Below, in pieces: positions 12,403 through 24,035 of a DNA stretch of 64,000 nt. The notes beneath the pieces are model-generated. The model saw nothing but the letters and a program-made list of their open reading frames with translations, was not told the DNA's origin and did no database searches. The translations under genes were made by a program, and so were the position numbers. The DNA is taken from NCBI RefSeq assembly GCF_030247195.1, contig NC_080671.1, forward strand, positions 216,124,350-216,188,349. The letters run 5' to 3'. Each line of letters begins with the position of its first letter. The stretch's first letter is position 1. This DNA is from Topomyia yanbarensis. Its lineage: Eukaryota; Arthropoda; Insecta; Diptera; Culicidae.

Positions 12403-13083
12403 TCATTTCAGATGACAATGAAGCAGCAGGAGAGTCATCGTAACGCAAAAGATCGTCCCGAGAATAGTTGATTATATTTAAACACTCTTCAGCTTCCGGA
12501 TCCGAATCCGCAGGTTGTAAATCGTCCGTAATCATATGTTGTTTCAATCCGTGTTTACCGAGGCTGAAAACTGTTCCGCAATAACATAATATCACATATT
12601 TTATTTAGCATTTTGTTATAAAATTTTAAAAAATATCTACCTAATCTAGCAGTAGCAAATTGCAAACAAAAAACAAAAAGAACTGTCAGATAGGGCACGA
12701 GTATACAGAACGCATATGTATATGTGTAGTGAGGGAAATGCACTGTGCAAATATTTTCAACGCAGGAGTCTTGTTACGTGCAAAATGCGCAATAACTCTC
12801 GACTCTTCTCTTGCGTCTTGTCTTCATCTATTACGTCGCCGTTTAACTCTCGTCCTCGTGAGCCGTTTAGATGCTGATTCCTTGAGCCTCAAGTTTTCGT
12901 GAGTCATTCAGCTCCCGGCCTTATCACGATCTACATGGATAGTCTCCAAGGGTGAACTCATTCCTCCGGTCGATAGTTCCCCGACGGAGGAATTTCCCCC
13001 GACACCGATACTCGCTTCCTTGAGCCATTTAGCTCCCAGAATTATCAAAATCAACTCGGATATTATCCTACTCCGACTGAGAA
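12403..13083. other. Spacer between the inverted hAT copies
   Basis: 12403-12600 is the right half of the target that took the hAT at 3911. It holds a 67-codon minus-strand frame (12392-12595) containing CYCGTVFSLGKHGLKQH, Cys/His-rich but not a standard finger spacing. 12600-12850 has no recognised feature. From about 12850 the GC-richer degenerate tandem repeats begin. Confidence 0.35.
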
Positions 13084-13091
13084 TTCTCCGG

Positions 13092-16000
13092 CAGGCATGG
13101 GAAAATTCACTCATTCGTTTGATTGCATCTGATAGCCATTCATCCTTGGTTCAGCCGCACACAATCGTCATAGTGAGCATGGAGCAACGAACCATGAGAG
13201 AATGCGATGAATCCTCTCTCAACCACCATGTTTGTGCACTCCGAACGGTCAGCGAACGCACTATGTAAGTGAGTGGTTAAAAAAATACTTGAAACGAACC
13301 GAACGTCAGCAAACAGGCAGTACTTCAATTCTGGATGAATCAAAATTCGCTCACTCATCGAATGCATTTGTTGACTCATTGAGAGGGTTCCTTGTATGTA
13401 ATTCCAATAATAAGTATGAGGCGCTGTATATATCGTTTACGCAGAGCTGTAGGAATCAGATTTTTCTTAAAACTTCTTGTTCGGCTCGGAAGCCTTTTGG
13501 TGATTATAAGCCGGGAAATTACATGAAAATATAGCACAGTTTGAATACTGTGTCTGTGACATATGACGTCTATAATAATCATTGCTTCATAGGCAAGGAC
13601 TGGACGTCGCTTTTGGGAATGATTTGAGATAGTATCGTCGCATTCGGAAAGCGATAGAAATTGTTAAATTTAAAATTAATTCTTTTAAAAGGCTAACGCG
13701 ATGTTTATATAAACAAATTCATTATACCGCTACGGAGCTTAATTTCCTCACCCTTCGTAGTAGCAATAGCACAGCTGTTTATTATAGTAAATTAAGAGTA
13801 AAAACGAAATTAAAGTTTGTTTTGCTATTGTTAAGATTATATTGATTTGTAGACAGAGCTGCGCTAAATAAATTCAAGTGTTGGATACGTTGTACATAAA
13901 AACGTATTGACTCCAAAAATACGTCTGTTGAACTTTTTTTTCATAACTAGTTCGTCGGGATAATGACGGATATCAATATTTTTGTAATTATCTTTGTTTT
14001 TGGAACGAGTTTGACGAGTGGGTTTTGAAATACCGTCATCGGTGATTACTTTACGCCAAAAATAGAACGTTTTGTACATTACACTCAAGAACTACGATCA
14101 CGCAACTTCAAATTTGAAACTGTTCGATGTTTTACATATGGCACAAGTACCTCCAAAGTCATTGAAAAGAACTTTTGGAAAATCAAGATTGAACGTGAAA
14201 TCTAAAGAGCTAAAATTGGCGTAAAGTCACCCCCACAAGGGGGCTACTTTACGTCAAATTTTTTTTCGCAAAATCATGGTAACTCCTTGATTTATTGTTA
14301 TTGATTATGCTCGTTATTTATGTGTGAAAGCAAATGAATGTAGTGCTCGTAAAAATAAAAGGGTGTGTTCAAAAACTGCGTACCACGCATCCAATAACCT
14401 TGTTTTGGAGAGTCGATAAGTCCTACAATGAAAAAAGCAAGCCGAGAAAAAAGCTCTACATGATATACTTGATATTGATGATATTTAGCCTTAAGAATTA
14501 GACCACCTTGTTTTAGTATTTTTCTAAAAGTAGTTTTAATTGTGTTACGGAGTGCAAAGGCTTTTCCAACAGAAACGTTTTAATGGTCAGGTCAGTTCAT
14601 CCATCTTTTATGACATATCCATTTATAATATGACGAATTTCGCACCAACTCGAACAAATGTTGGCAGCACCCTCTCAGATTTTAATGAAACTTTCTGTAC
14701 ATGAGAAATTTGTCACAAAAAGCCACTTTGCATACTTTTTTTCCAAAAATAATCTAGACAAGCTTTTGAGAGGGTCAAACTTTTTTAACCAATTTTTTTC
14801 AAATGGCTATTGTCTAAAAATGATAAATCCTACAAAAAAATGTTGTAGGAGTTATTTTCGCAAAATTAGTCATTAATTGGGCATTTAGTAGTCATTAGTT
14901 GGGCATTAGTATTTGAAACAAACTTTTCCTTGTCCAACCTGATTTTTTTAGTGTATTTTTGTCGAAAACTAAAGCAATGAAAGTCATAATCATCTCAGAA
15001 TCTAATAAAACTCAGTTTGTCAATAGATATTGTCCAATTTAGCAATTAAGCGTGTTTATACGCGATTAAAGAGTTTTTAAACTATATGGGGTTACCTCGA
15101 TCGGTAGTTACCGAAGAAGCTGGTTTCATTCCAGTAAAGCACATTCAGGATTTAAGCTGGCTTGAGGTTTCTGTCAGAATTTCGAATCAAATAAAACAAC
15201 CGATCGCGGCTCATCGCTTCATTTAAAACTGATTGTGGCTGGTTTGACTAGGATTTAATAGTATTTACAGGTATGTTCCGTTGGGATCATTTTAGATGTT
15301 TTGATGCATTTTTTTTCAAATTTACCCTTTGGTCGTTATAACACCTCGTACACTATTTTTGAACTTTATAACCTTGAATGTCATGTACGTCATGATATCC
15401 AAAGCCATTGTTTAATATTGTGGTTGTAGTTGAAAACTGGAAAATCCAACCAGACACAATCGTATTTTCTTTTGTTTTTAGCAATAGAACACACTACTCC
15501 CGACGTCGTGAATTAGCATTGGACAAAAGAGAAAAAAATTGTCGCTGATAGGATTTTCCAGTTTTCAACTGTAACGATAATATTTTAACTGCACAAAAGA
15601 TAGACAGCTTAATGAATAGGGGAATTGGGGGCAAGTCCGATACCGTGGGTAAGCCCGACACCCCATAACTTTTCCCAGATATCAAATTTTAAATCATACA
15701 ATAATAACAGGATATCATTAGTACGATTATTTTGAGTATTTCGAGACACATATATGCCATATAGATTCATCCAACGTCACAAAATAAACAAAATATGCGA
15801 AAGCAAAGTTGATGCGCACTTGGATGTTATTTTTAGTTGAAACATTTCAAGGTTTTAACAGCACAAAAGTTTTGAGAATTACCAGTATTTTGCCGCACAT
15901 TCTAATCTATTCTGCCGGATTGTTGATCAACAGAGTTCCGAAAAATCATAACACGAACCGGATAGCTCACTACAAAAGGGTATGTTACTTCTAAGTGAAT

Positions 16001-17021
16001 GAATCTTAGTAACAGGGGATATATTCTTCTTGCAGAACGGATCTTACTTCTTAGAATGGCTTCACAAGCGGTAATAAAGCTAGAAAAGATTAATGGAGAA
16101 AACCAAGTGTTGAACATTATTTATTCACACCACACATTCGTATGCTTTTCCTCTTGCTACGCGATGATATTCCAGAAAGCATGCATTTGCATCACACATA
16201 CTCATATACACATAATTACACTTTATCACACATACACAACACATTTTTAATGAAAAATTGGACAAAAAGAAAGCTAACAAGGGTGTCGCTCTTGCCACTT
16301 CGGGGTGTCGGTCTTACCCGCAGCGTTTTTAAAATGTTATTTTTCTCCCTTTGGCAACCAATAATTTTTAATGAATCCAATTTTTTGAAACACTGAAAAA
16401 AATATATCTTGTTAAGAACCATCTAAACAAGCATTATGCACAGAATATACAATTTTTGGAGAATCGTGGTATTTTAGAAAAATGATTGCACTTAGGGTGT
16501 CGGACTTGCCCCCGGTTCCCCTACTGAAATAGTAAAAAGTACTTCAACATGATACAGACGAAATAAAGTCAGTAACTTGTAGGTCACGCTAGCCGTTAAA
16601 CGATAAGCTTGCGTATGTAAAAATTAAAAATCCTGCATCTTGAGCTATTTTACCTTTGCACTTCTACCCATATATTACCTCTACAAAGGATAGAAAACCG
16701 ATTGAACGATTCAATGATTGGATATGATGATTGAATCAAGATTAGGCTCATCGAGTGGCTCGCAAACCAAAACAATAATATTCCAATCTGATTCACTCAC
16801 GTCCAAACATCATTCTTAGAAAATATTGAGAGAATGAGAGGCTCTCCGACTTAGAACGAACGGGAGTCAATTGAGTGCCGCACAGCTGCTATCGTTAATG
16901 AGCTTTGCAACAAGCTCAGTGTATACTTCCTGGCGTTTACTTCGTGAGACAAACACAACGGTTGGTAGCATGAGATGTATCAGAAGATGAATGAATTTCG
17001 AATGTATTTTTCCCATACCTG
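13092..17021 (-). mobile_element. 3.9-kb hAT-like element, copy 2 (inverted), TSD TTCTCCGG
   Basis: Starts CAGGCATGGGAAAA and ends TTTTTCCCATACCTG, with an 8-bp TSD TTCTCCGG at 13084-13091 and 17022-17029. At 3930 bp it is the reverse complement of copy 1 along its whole length with only scattered substitutions and small indels; short frames differ by single residues. Independent TSDs show two separate insertions, not an inverted duplication of the locus. It lies in the tandem-repeat block and has no transposase frame. Confidence 0.88.
15619..16521. mobile_element. TA-target DNA element inside hAT copy 2
   Basis: The 903-bp counterpart of 8846-9748, inverted, flanked by TA at 15617-15618 and 16522-16523. 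Ends read GGGGAATTGGGGGCAAGTCC and the reverse complement of GGGGAACCGGGGGCAAGTCC. It moved as a passenger of the hAT. Confidence 0.65.
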
Positions 17022-18365
17022 TTCTCCGGCAACGGGATTTCTCTCGGTACCGGTGTTTATTTCGTGAGCCAATTAGCTCCCCTTTTCGTCACTATACTGT
17101 CGGGTAGTCCACGATGGCGAAACTACCCTACCGTGAATTCCCAGGCGGTAGATTGCTCCCGATACCGATGTACCTTTTTGTGAGCCTTTTAGCTCTCTGC
17201 TCCGTCTGCTCGGTCTAGTCCCCGGCGGTGGACCTAGCCTACTCAACGGGCCAGCCAGTAGGTGCTGATGTCCGTCCAGCGATTCCGGGTGGAGCGTAGC
17301 TTCCGGTTCACTGGCGCCTCAACGACCCACTGCTAGCTATTCGACACGGTCTAATTCCCGGCGGTGGATCTAGCCTACTCACGAGCTACCCGGTAGGGTG
17401 TCGAGGTCGGTCCGGCGATTCCGGTGAAGCCTGACGTCCGGTTCACTGGCGCCCCGACGACCCAAGCCCGGTACTATGTTGCGCACTACTCAACTGGTCC
17501 CCGGCGATGGACCTCGGAGAGTTTCCCGGCGGCGGAATTCCTCCCGAAACCCGATTTGTGGTTTCCCGGCGGCGTTCTACCCAATGGCGGTACTTTGTTG
17601 GTCCCTTCACCACTTCCTCTGCACCCCGGATAGTATACTCGTAACCACTCTGTTGACAGCGTCCCACGTCTTTCTTATGAATTCAGTACTGGCCTGGACG
17701 GCCAACCAGAAGTTAATAGTTTCAGCACTTTTTGAGTACCGCTGTTTGAAACAAAAGAAGTGAGATTTTCAGTCAAATTGCAACAAAATTTTAAATTGTT
17801 TTTATGTTATTGAATAAATTACTGTGAGCATTAAATCTGTTTACATGGTTATGATTTTTACAGAAGATATCAGATTATTTGAAATGAAATAAGTTGTGCA
17901 TATAATTAGTGTCTGACGCGTATTTTATAATTATCAAAATCATTTGAGAAGTAACAATCATTATCATTCAGTTGTCAAGTCCAGTTTCCCAGTTGTCTAA
18001 GCCCAGTTTCCCAAGAAATATTGACGTAGCGTTGCTCATTATGTACAAATTTTAATATTTAATGAGAGTTTTCTCTTCAATCTTCTGAAGGGATCTACAC
18101 TTGGCGGTTAATTTGTCCCGAATTGAGTTCTACAAGATGACCACACGAATGAACTCATGAGGAATGGCGTTCATGTTTGACAATTCTCAGTGATTTGTTT
18201 ACTTTGTCAGTTGCGTGAGTTGGAGTGCAACGGGTACCCATCTGTTACATTCAACCTCACGTAATTCTCATGTAAACAAACCACCGAGAATTGTTAAACG
18301 AAGTTCATCCGGCGCATTTTGTGGGGTTATGTCGGTTGGTGTAAAACCTAATATCCTCTCAAGGT

Positions 18366-18815
18366 TGATTATTACAAAGAGAATAGGGAAAGAGACGAAT
18401 AGTGTGAAGCCAAAAATACCTTATTGAGCAGACCAATCGTGCAATGTAAATAAACATTACTCATGCCTGAGTTGGAGGAGATAAGTATTGTACATCTATT
18501 AAAAAAGAAATTTCAATTTTCGTCAGAATTTGGTTCAATCGTGATTGTGAGGTGCATTCTAGAATATATGTATGAGTAAAAACAAGCTTTAGAATTATTT
18601 CATCTCTTTGTTTCGAAATGCGCATCGTTTGATAAACAAATCCAACGATCGACATACGGTTTGTTTTCAAAATATAATAGGAGTCATGTAAAGTGCTGCC
18701 TGTGGAAGCGGTTGCCAAAATTCTAGTGTTGAAATCATCATAAAGGGAGTGTTGCCGTTTTGACTGATTTTCACTCTTCGTCTCTTTCACTATTCTCTTT
18801 GGATTATTACTGTTG
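18366..18815. mobile_element. Insertion with inverted ends inside copy A
   Basis: The block ACAAAGAGAATAGGGAAAGA at the left recurs as a reverse complement at about 18780-18805, so the insert has inverted ends of about 50 bp with TTATTA nearby on both sides. Copy D (about 23930-23945) shows the uninterrupted sequence at this place. It contains most of a 135-codon minus-strand frame with no recognised domain. Confidence 0.45.
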
Positions 18816-18827
18816 ATTTTTTGTCTA

Positions 18828-20213
18828 CACCGAGCAAAATTTACCTTGAATTTCCATAAAAACGTCATGACTTTCTGACAAGAATTTTAAATGGATTTTA
18901 TAAATCTGTCTTATGATTTAGAGGGGAAATTTTCCAAATCCATCTCTTATTATTTTCATAAGACAGTCTTATGAAATTTATGAAAATGTCCGAATGAACG
19001 CCATAGGTGCCCATTTAAGAAAATTGCTGACATTTATAAGCAGAAAACATAGTAATAATAGTGATTTCCATAGAACAGTCTTATGAAATTCATCACAATG
19101 ATCGAATGAATGCCATAAGTTTTTTTTATGGATATTATTGTGCATTTACATAAAAAATAGAACATGGCTGATATTTCTCGAGAATTTTTAGTAGACAAAA
19201 AATCAACAGTAAAAATCAACCTTTAGAGGATATTAGGATTTACACCAACCGACATAACCCCAAAATGAGCCGGATGAACTTCGTTTGACAATTTTCGTTG
19301 GTTTGTTTACATGGGAGTTACGTGAGTTTGAATGTAACAGATGGGCACCTGTTGCACTCGAACTCACGCAACTGACAAAGTAAACAAACCACCGAGAATT
19401 ATAAAACATGAACGTCATTTATAATGAGTTCATTCGTGTGGTCATCTTGTAGAACTAAATTCGAGACAAATGAACCGCCAAGTGTACATCCCTTCAGAAG
19501 ATTGAAGAGAAAACTCCCATTAAATATTAAAATTTGTACATAATGAGCAACGCTTCGTCAATATTTCCTAGGAAATTGGGCTTAGACAACTGGGAAACTG
19601 GACTTGACAACTGAATGATAATGATTCCTACTTCTCAAATGATTTTGATAATTATAAAATACGTGTCAGACACTAATTATATGCACAACTTATTTCATTT
19701 CAAAATATCGGATATCTTCTGTAAAAATCATAACCATGGAAACTGATTTAATGCACACAGTAATTTATTGAATAATATAAAAAACATTTATTTTAAATTT
19801 GATAAAATTTGACTAAAATTCTCACTTATTTTGTTTCAAACAGCGGTAACCAAAAAGTGCTGGCCCGAAACTATTAGCTCCTTTGGCCGTGCAGTACTGA
19901 ATTCATAGGAAACAATTATGAACTTTTCACAAAAGTGATGTTTATGAAAAACAAAATATAATTTTATAGAATCAATAACAGATCTCATATGGGTTTCATG
20001 AGAAAAACTTATGAAATTCTTAAACGCATATATTGGAGCAAAATCATAAGACTGTTTTATGAAAAACATTATTTGTACGTCTATGGAGTGCATTAATAAA
20101 GATAAATGAATTCATAAGCCTGCCTATGACATTCTAAAGCGTTCAACGGCATCGTCAGAAGGCTGGTTCATATGAGGAGACTTATGAAATTCTCAGATGG
20201 TTTTTGCTCGGTG
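18828..20213 (-). mobile_element. TA-target element, full copy B, inserted in copy A
   Basis: Complete 1386-bp copy in minus orientation, with ends CACCGAGCAAAATTTAC and GGTTTTTGCTCGGTG, flanked by TA at 18826-18827 and 20214-20215. Copy D keeps the empty target (TCTACTAAAAATG), so copy B can be seen to have inserted at the TA of that site in copy A with a TA duplication. TIRs begin CACCGAGCAAA. A Tc1/mariner-type MITE is the most economical class; this is inference. Confidence 0.75.
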
Positions 20214-20590
20214 TACTAAAAATGCTCGAGAAATGTCAGCCATGTTCTTTTTTTATATAAATGCACAATAATATCCATAAATAAAAAAAACTTATGGCAT
20301 TCATTCGAACATTGTGATGAATTTCATAAGACTGTTCTATGGAAATCGTTATTTCTACTATGTTTTCTTCTTATAAATGTCAGCAATTTTCATAAATGGG
20401 CACCTATGGCGTTCATTCGGACATTTTCATAAATTTCATAAGACTGTCTTATGAAAATAATAAGAGATGGATTTGGAAAATTTCCCCTCTAAATCATAAG
20501 ACAGATTTATAAAATCCATTTAAAATTCTTGTCAGAAAGTCATGACGTTTTTATGGAAATTCAATGTAAATTTTGCTCGGTGTAGACAAT

Positions 20591-21380
20591 GGTAATTGTT
20601 TACTTTAGCTACTTTTCCCCCTGTAAGTGAAAAACATGTTTTTCTTTCGTGAATATGCTAGATTAGTGTTGTAGATTCATAAAAATGAAGCGGAAAGCGA
20701 AAATTTTTAATAATTCATTAAGTAGCTTTAAAGTAAGTTGTACCTAAGAACTTTGTTCATAGGGTTATTGTGCTCCCGAAAGTAAGGTTTTTGGCGAAGC
20801 TAGTTTAATGCGGCTATGCCGCATAGCCGTAGTCCTCGTACTCGTCATCGGAAACGTAAGCGAACCTGTGATCCACTCGTTTGCCCGGTATACTCAAACA
20901 TAGGGGCTATCCCTAGTTTAAGTCCGACTGAGCGGTAGCGAAGTCGGACAGCATGAGAAAAAAATCGATGTGGCGTAGCCACATTAGGCATTAACAATGT
21001 TTTATTAAGTAACAATAGGATTGTATTCATCGGCAAAAATTAAATTATTGCTCACGTTTGTTTACGTTTCTGATGACAAGTACAAGGAAGGCTCGTCCAG
21101 CGGATCCTCAGCGGCTTTGCGCCGCTTCGGATCCTTGGAGTCGGCTATGCGGCATAGCCGCATTAAACTAGCTTCGGCAAAAACCTTACTTTCGGGAGCA
21201 CAATAACCCTATGTGCAAGGTTAGTAGGTAGAACTTATTTTTAGTCTCATTAATAAATTATTAAAAATTTTCGCTTTCCGCCTCTTTTTTATGAATCTGC
21301 AACACTAAACTAACATATTCACGAAAGAAAAACATGTTTTCCACTTACAGGGGAAAAAGTAGCTAAAGTAAACAATTACC
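20591..21380. mobile_element. hAT-like foldback element, 8-bp TSD TAGACAAT
   Basis: 790 bp with inverted arms of about 240 bp starting GGTAATTGTTTACTTTAGCT, flanked by TAGACAAT at 20583-20590 and 21381-21388. The TSD begins with the TA that closes copy A, so it landed exactly at that element's edge. The arms carry a small palindrome, GGCTATGCCGCATAGCC. The central part has BamHI-like GGATCC inverted blocks. No transposase. Confidence 0.75.
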
Positions 21381-21388
21381 TAGACAAT

Positions 21389-21957
21389 TACCACGATGTT
21401 ATATGTAATACGATATCCTGTTAGCTTGCACTTTATTTTAAGGATAAGGAAGTTGCATTATTAAATTGCTTGTGTGCTTTCCTTGTCTACCAATATCTAG
21501 CTAGAATATTTATTTTTTACTTGTAAAGTGCATATAAACATTCCGTACGAATGAGTATATCGTTTTACATCGATGCGCTTGTTTTGAAAATAAGATTTAT
21601 TGAATTCAAGTGAGTGTACAGTCTAAAACATCGTTACTTACTTCGACATTTTTTCAACACGCCCCGCATATATTCTTTTCTAATTACTGTTACTTCTTGC
21701 GATTGGACAATGCTTTGATAAAATGAATGCTTACAATCCGCAAAGGCGTTGTTTATGTTTAAAGTACAGACACTTTAAGTCTGTTCCAATACCAGGAGAA
21801 ACTGGAAGTGCTCCGGAGAAAATCGTTCCTGTACTCTCTTCTTCTCTTTTTTCTTCTTCTGGTAGCAAACCGCAGTAAAAAGGAGCAGATTTTTTGCTCC
21901 TGTTTACTCCGGAGTGACTTCCGTGTACTGGAACAAACCTTTTATACACTATAAGCC
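21389..21957. other. No recognised feature
   Basis: AT-rich to about 21720, then a stretch with purine/pyrimidine-biased runs (ctcttcttctcttttttctt). One 72-codon minus-strand frame has no recognisable domain. Confidence 0.35.
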
Positions 21958-21959
21958 AA

Positions 21960-22127
21960 CCCAGTTAAGTTTAGCCGCAAATGAGCCGGAATTCCGGCTG
22001 GTTCCAGTTAGCGTTCCGGCTCCAGTGACACAACCGATTCTAACTAGAACCGGTTGTGTCACTGGAGCCGGAATACTAACTGGAACCAGCCGGAATTCCG
22101 GCTCATTTCCGGCTGAACTTTACTGGG
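21960..22127. mobile_element. Palindromic MITE, CCCAGT(T/C)AAA family, 2-bp TSD AA
   Basis: 168-bp near-complete palindrome: CCCAGTTAAG...CTTTACTGGG, with AA on each side (21958-21959, 22128-22129). The central part reads ACACAACCGATTCTAACTAG then ACCGGTTGTGT. Same family as 22524-22693, 25190-25359 and 25719-26043. Confidence 0.7.
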
Positions 22128-22150
22128 AAGACGAGAATCTGGCTTCTTAT

Positions 22151-22458
22151 CAGGGATGCCAGGTGATATTTTGAAAAATCTGTGCTCGACCCATTTAAAA
22201 ATCTATGTCACGTAAAACTTACAAATTTCACTGAAAACAAAAAACGAAAAAAGTTGTGACCTTTTTTTCGTTTTTGCGCGTGTCAAAAATTAAGCGCAAG
22301 GTAAAAATTGAGAAATTTGTGCTGTGCATTTTAGAAGAGAGCTGTGGAAATCTGTGCGTTAAAACAGAAAACTGTGGAAATCTGTGCAGTTCTTGCTGTC
22401 TGTCCAGCATATTGAAAATCTGTGAAACACAGATAAATCTGTGCACCTGGCATCCCTG
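22151..22458. mobile_element. hAT MITE, CAGGGATGCC family, TSD CTTCTTAT
   Basis: TIRs CAGGGATGCCAGGTG and CACCTGGCATCCCTG, with an 8-bp TSD CTTCTTAT at 22143-22150 and 22459-22466; 308 bp. The word AATCTGTG recurs along the interior. Relatives are at 29905-30122 and 33526-33784. Confidence 0.85.
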
Positions 22459-22523
22459 CTTCTTATTTTTGGTTTTGTTGCTTTTTTTCTCTCTACTTTT
22501 GTGGCACAGACCTGTTGGTCCAA

Positions 22524-22693
22524 CCCAGTTAAACTCATTCCGGAACCGGTTCGGATTTCTGAATGGATTCATTATGGATTCCAAATCAAATGCAACAACC
22601 GATTCCGACTCAGAATCGGTTGTTGCATTTGATTTGGAATCCATACTGACTCCATTCAGGATTCCGAATCAAATTCCGAATGGTTTGACCGGG
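22524..22693. mobile_element. Palindromic MITE, CCCAGTTAAA family, 2-bp TSD AA
   Basis: 170-bp palindrome with CCCAGTTAAACTCATTCCGG at the left and a matching TTTGACCGGG end, AA flanking (22522-22523, 22694-22695). The core palindrome is CAACCGATTCCGACTCAGAA followed by TCGGTTG. Confidence 0.72.
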
Positions 22694-22796
22694 AAGATGG
22701 AGAGAAAGGTGGGAACATTTGACACATTTGAGTGTATTAGTATTATACACTGAGCAAAAAGCATCTGAGAATTTCATAAGTCTCGGCATATGAACC

Positions 22797-22974
22797 CAAT
22801 GAGATTGATACTATGGTGTGGCAATGCTATTGCTCTCTCGCTCGATCTCTGTAAAGCACGTGGACAGCAGATATATTGAAAATAAGTGGAGTTGAACTTT
22901 ATTACGTAATAAAGTTACAGAAATCGAGCGAGAGAGCAATACAGCATTGCCACACCTTAGTATCCAGTACATTG
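22797..22974. mobile_element. Mutator-like MITE, 9-bp TSD ATATGAACC
   Basis: 178 bp with TIRs CAATGAGATTGATACTATGG and the reverse complement of CAATGTACTGGATACTAAGG, then a shared GTGTGGCAATGCT block and CTCTCTCGCTCGAT. The 9-bp TSD ATATGAACC is at 22788-22796 and 22975-22983. A 9-bp TSD with long TIRs fits Mutator-like elements. The centre carries GATATATTG, the seed of the (TA)n expansion in the relative at 40109-40615. Confidence 0.8.
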
Positions 22975-24035
22975 ATATGAACCAACCTTCTGACGATGTC
23001 ATTGAACGCTTTAGAATGTCATAGGCAGGCTTATGAATTCATTTATCTTTATTCATGCACTCCATAGACGTACAAATAATGTATTTTATAAAACAGTCTT
23101 ATGACTTCGCTCCAATATATGCCTTTAAGAATTTCATAAGTTTTTCTCATGGAACCCATATCTGCTATTGATTCTATAAAATTGTATTTTGTTTTTCATA
23201 AACGTCACTTTTGTGAAAAGTTCATAATTGTTTCTTATGAATTCAGTACTGGCCTGGACGGCTAACCAGGAGTTAATAGTTTCAGCACTTTTTGAGTACC
23301 GCTGTTTGAAACAAAAGAAGTGAGATTTTCAGTCAAATTGCAACAAAATTTTAAATTGTTTTTATGTTATTGAATAAATTACTGTGAGCATTAAATCTGT
23401 TGACATGGTTATGATTTTTACAGAAGAAATCAGATTATTTGAAATGAAATAAGTTGTGCATATAATTAGTGTCTGACGCGTATTTTATAATTATCAAAAT
23501 CATTTGAGAAGTAACAATCATTATCATTCAGTTGTCAAGTCCAGTTTCCCAGTTGTCTAAGCCCAGTTTCCCAAGAAATATTGACGTAGCGTTGCTCATT
23601 ATGTACAAATTTTAATATTTAATGAGAGTTTTCTCTTCAATCTTCTGAAGGGATCTACACTTGGCGGTTAATTTGTCCCGAATTGAGTTCTACAAGATGA
23701 CCACACGAATGAACTCATGAGGAATGGCGTTCATGCTTGACAATTCTCAGTGATTTGCTTACTTTGTCAGTTCCGTGAGTTGGAGTGCAACGGGTGCCCA
23801 TCTGTTACATTCAACCTCACGTAATTCTCATGTAAACAAACCACCGAGAATTGTTAAACGAAGTTCATCCGGCTCATTTTGTGGGGTTATGTCGGTTGGT
23901 GTAAAACCTAATATCCTCTCAAGGTTGATTTTTACTGTTGATTTTTTCTCTACTAAAAATGCTCGAGAAATGTCAGCCATGTTCTTTTTTTATATAAATG
24001 CACAATAATATCCATAAATAAAAAAAACTTATGGC

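Larger units (their letters stand above)
12850..17640 (+). repeat. Degenerate tandem repeats split by hAT copy 2
   Basis: The array occupies 12850-13083 and 17030-17640. A module TTCGTGAGCCATTTAGCTCCC recurs with changes at about 12853, 12896, 13018, 17067 and 17190. Once the hAT is removed, spacing of the later copies is roughly 110-123 bp. Downstream, a second module containing CCCGGCGGTGGACCTAGCC recurs at about 17222 and 17358 with a 136-bp period, each followed by CGATTCCGG and GTTCACTGGCGCC. GC content is far above the neighbours. It may be an untranslated or promoter region of a retroelement, or a satellite fragment. No long frame. Confidence 0.6.
17673..20582 (+). mobile_element. TA-target element with CACCGAGC ends, copy A (5'-truncated, interrupted)
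   Basis: Matches the element at 22748-24748 from the block cttatgaattcagtactggc onwards but lacks the first few hundred bases. Segments are 17673-18365, about 18816-18827 and 20216-20582. It ends ...TTTTGCTCGGTG followed by TA (20583-20584). It is interrupted by a segment at about 18366-18815 with inverted AAAGAGAATAG(T/G)GAAAGAGACGAA ends, and by copy B. No protein of note is encoded; the family is non-autonomous and rich in internal inverted repeats built on the word CATAAG/CTTATG. Confidence 0.65.

Noticed and set aside
18461..18868. 135-codon minus-strand frame
   Set aside because: Spans the edge between an insert and the CACCGAGC element; no motif.
22228..22753. Frames of 138 and 165 codons on opposite strands
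   Set aside because: Both are read through palindromic MITEs (22151-22458 and 22524-22693), giving mirrored DSKSNATTDSES-like peptides.
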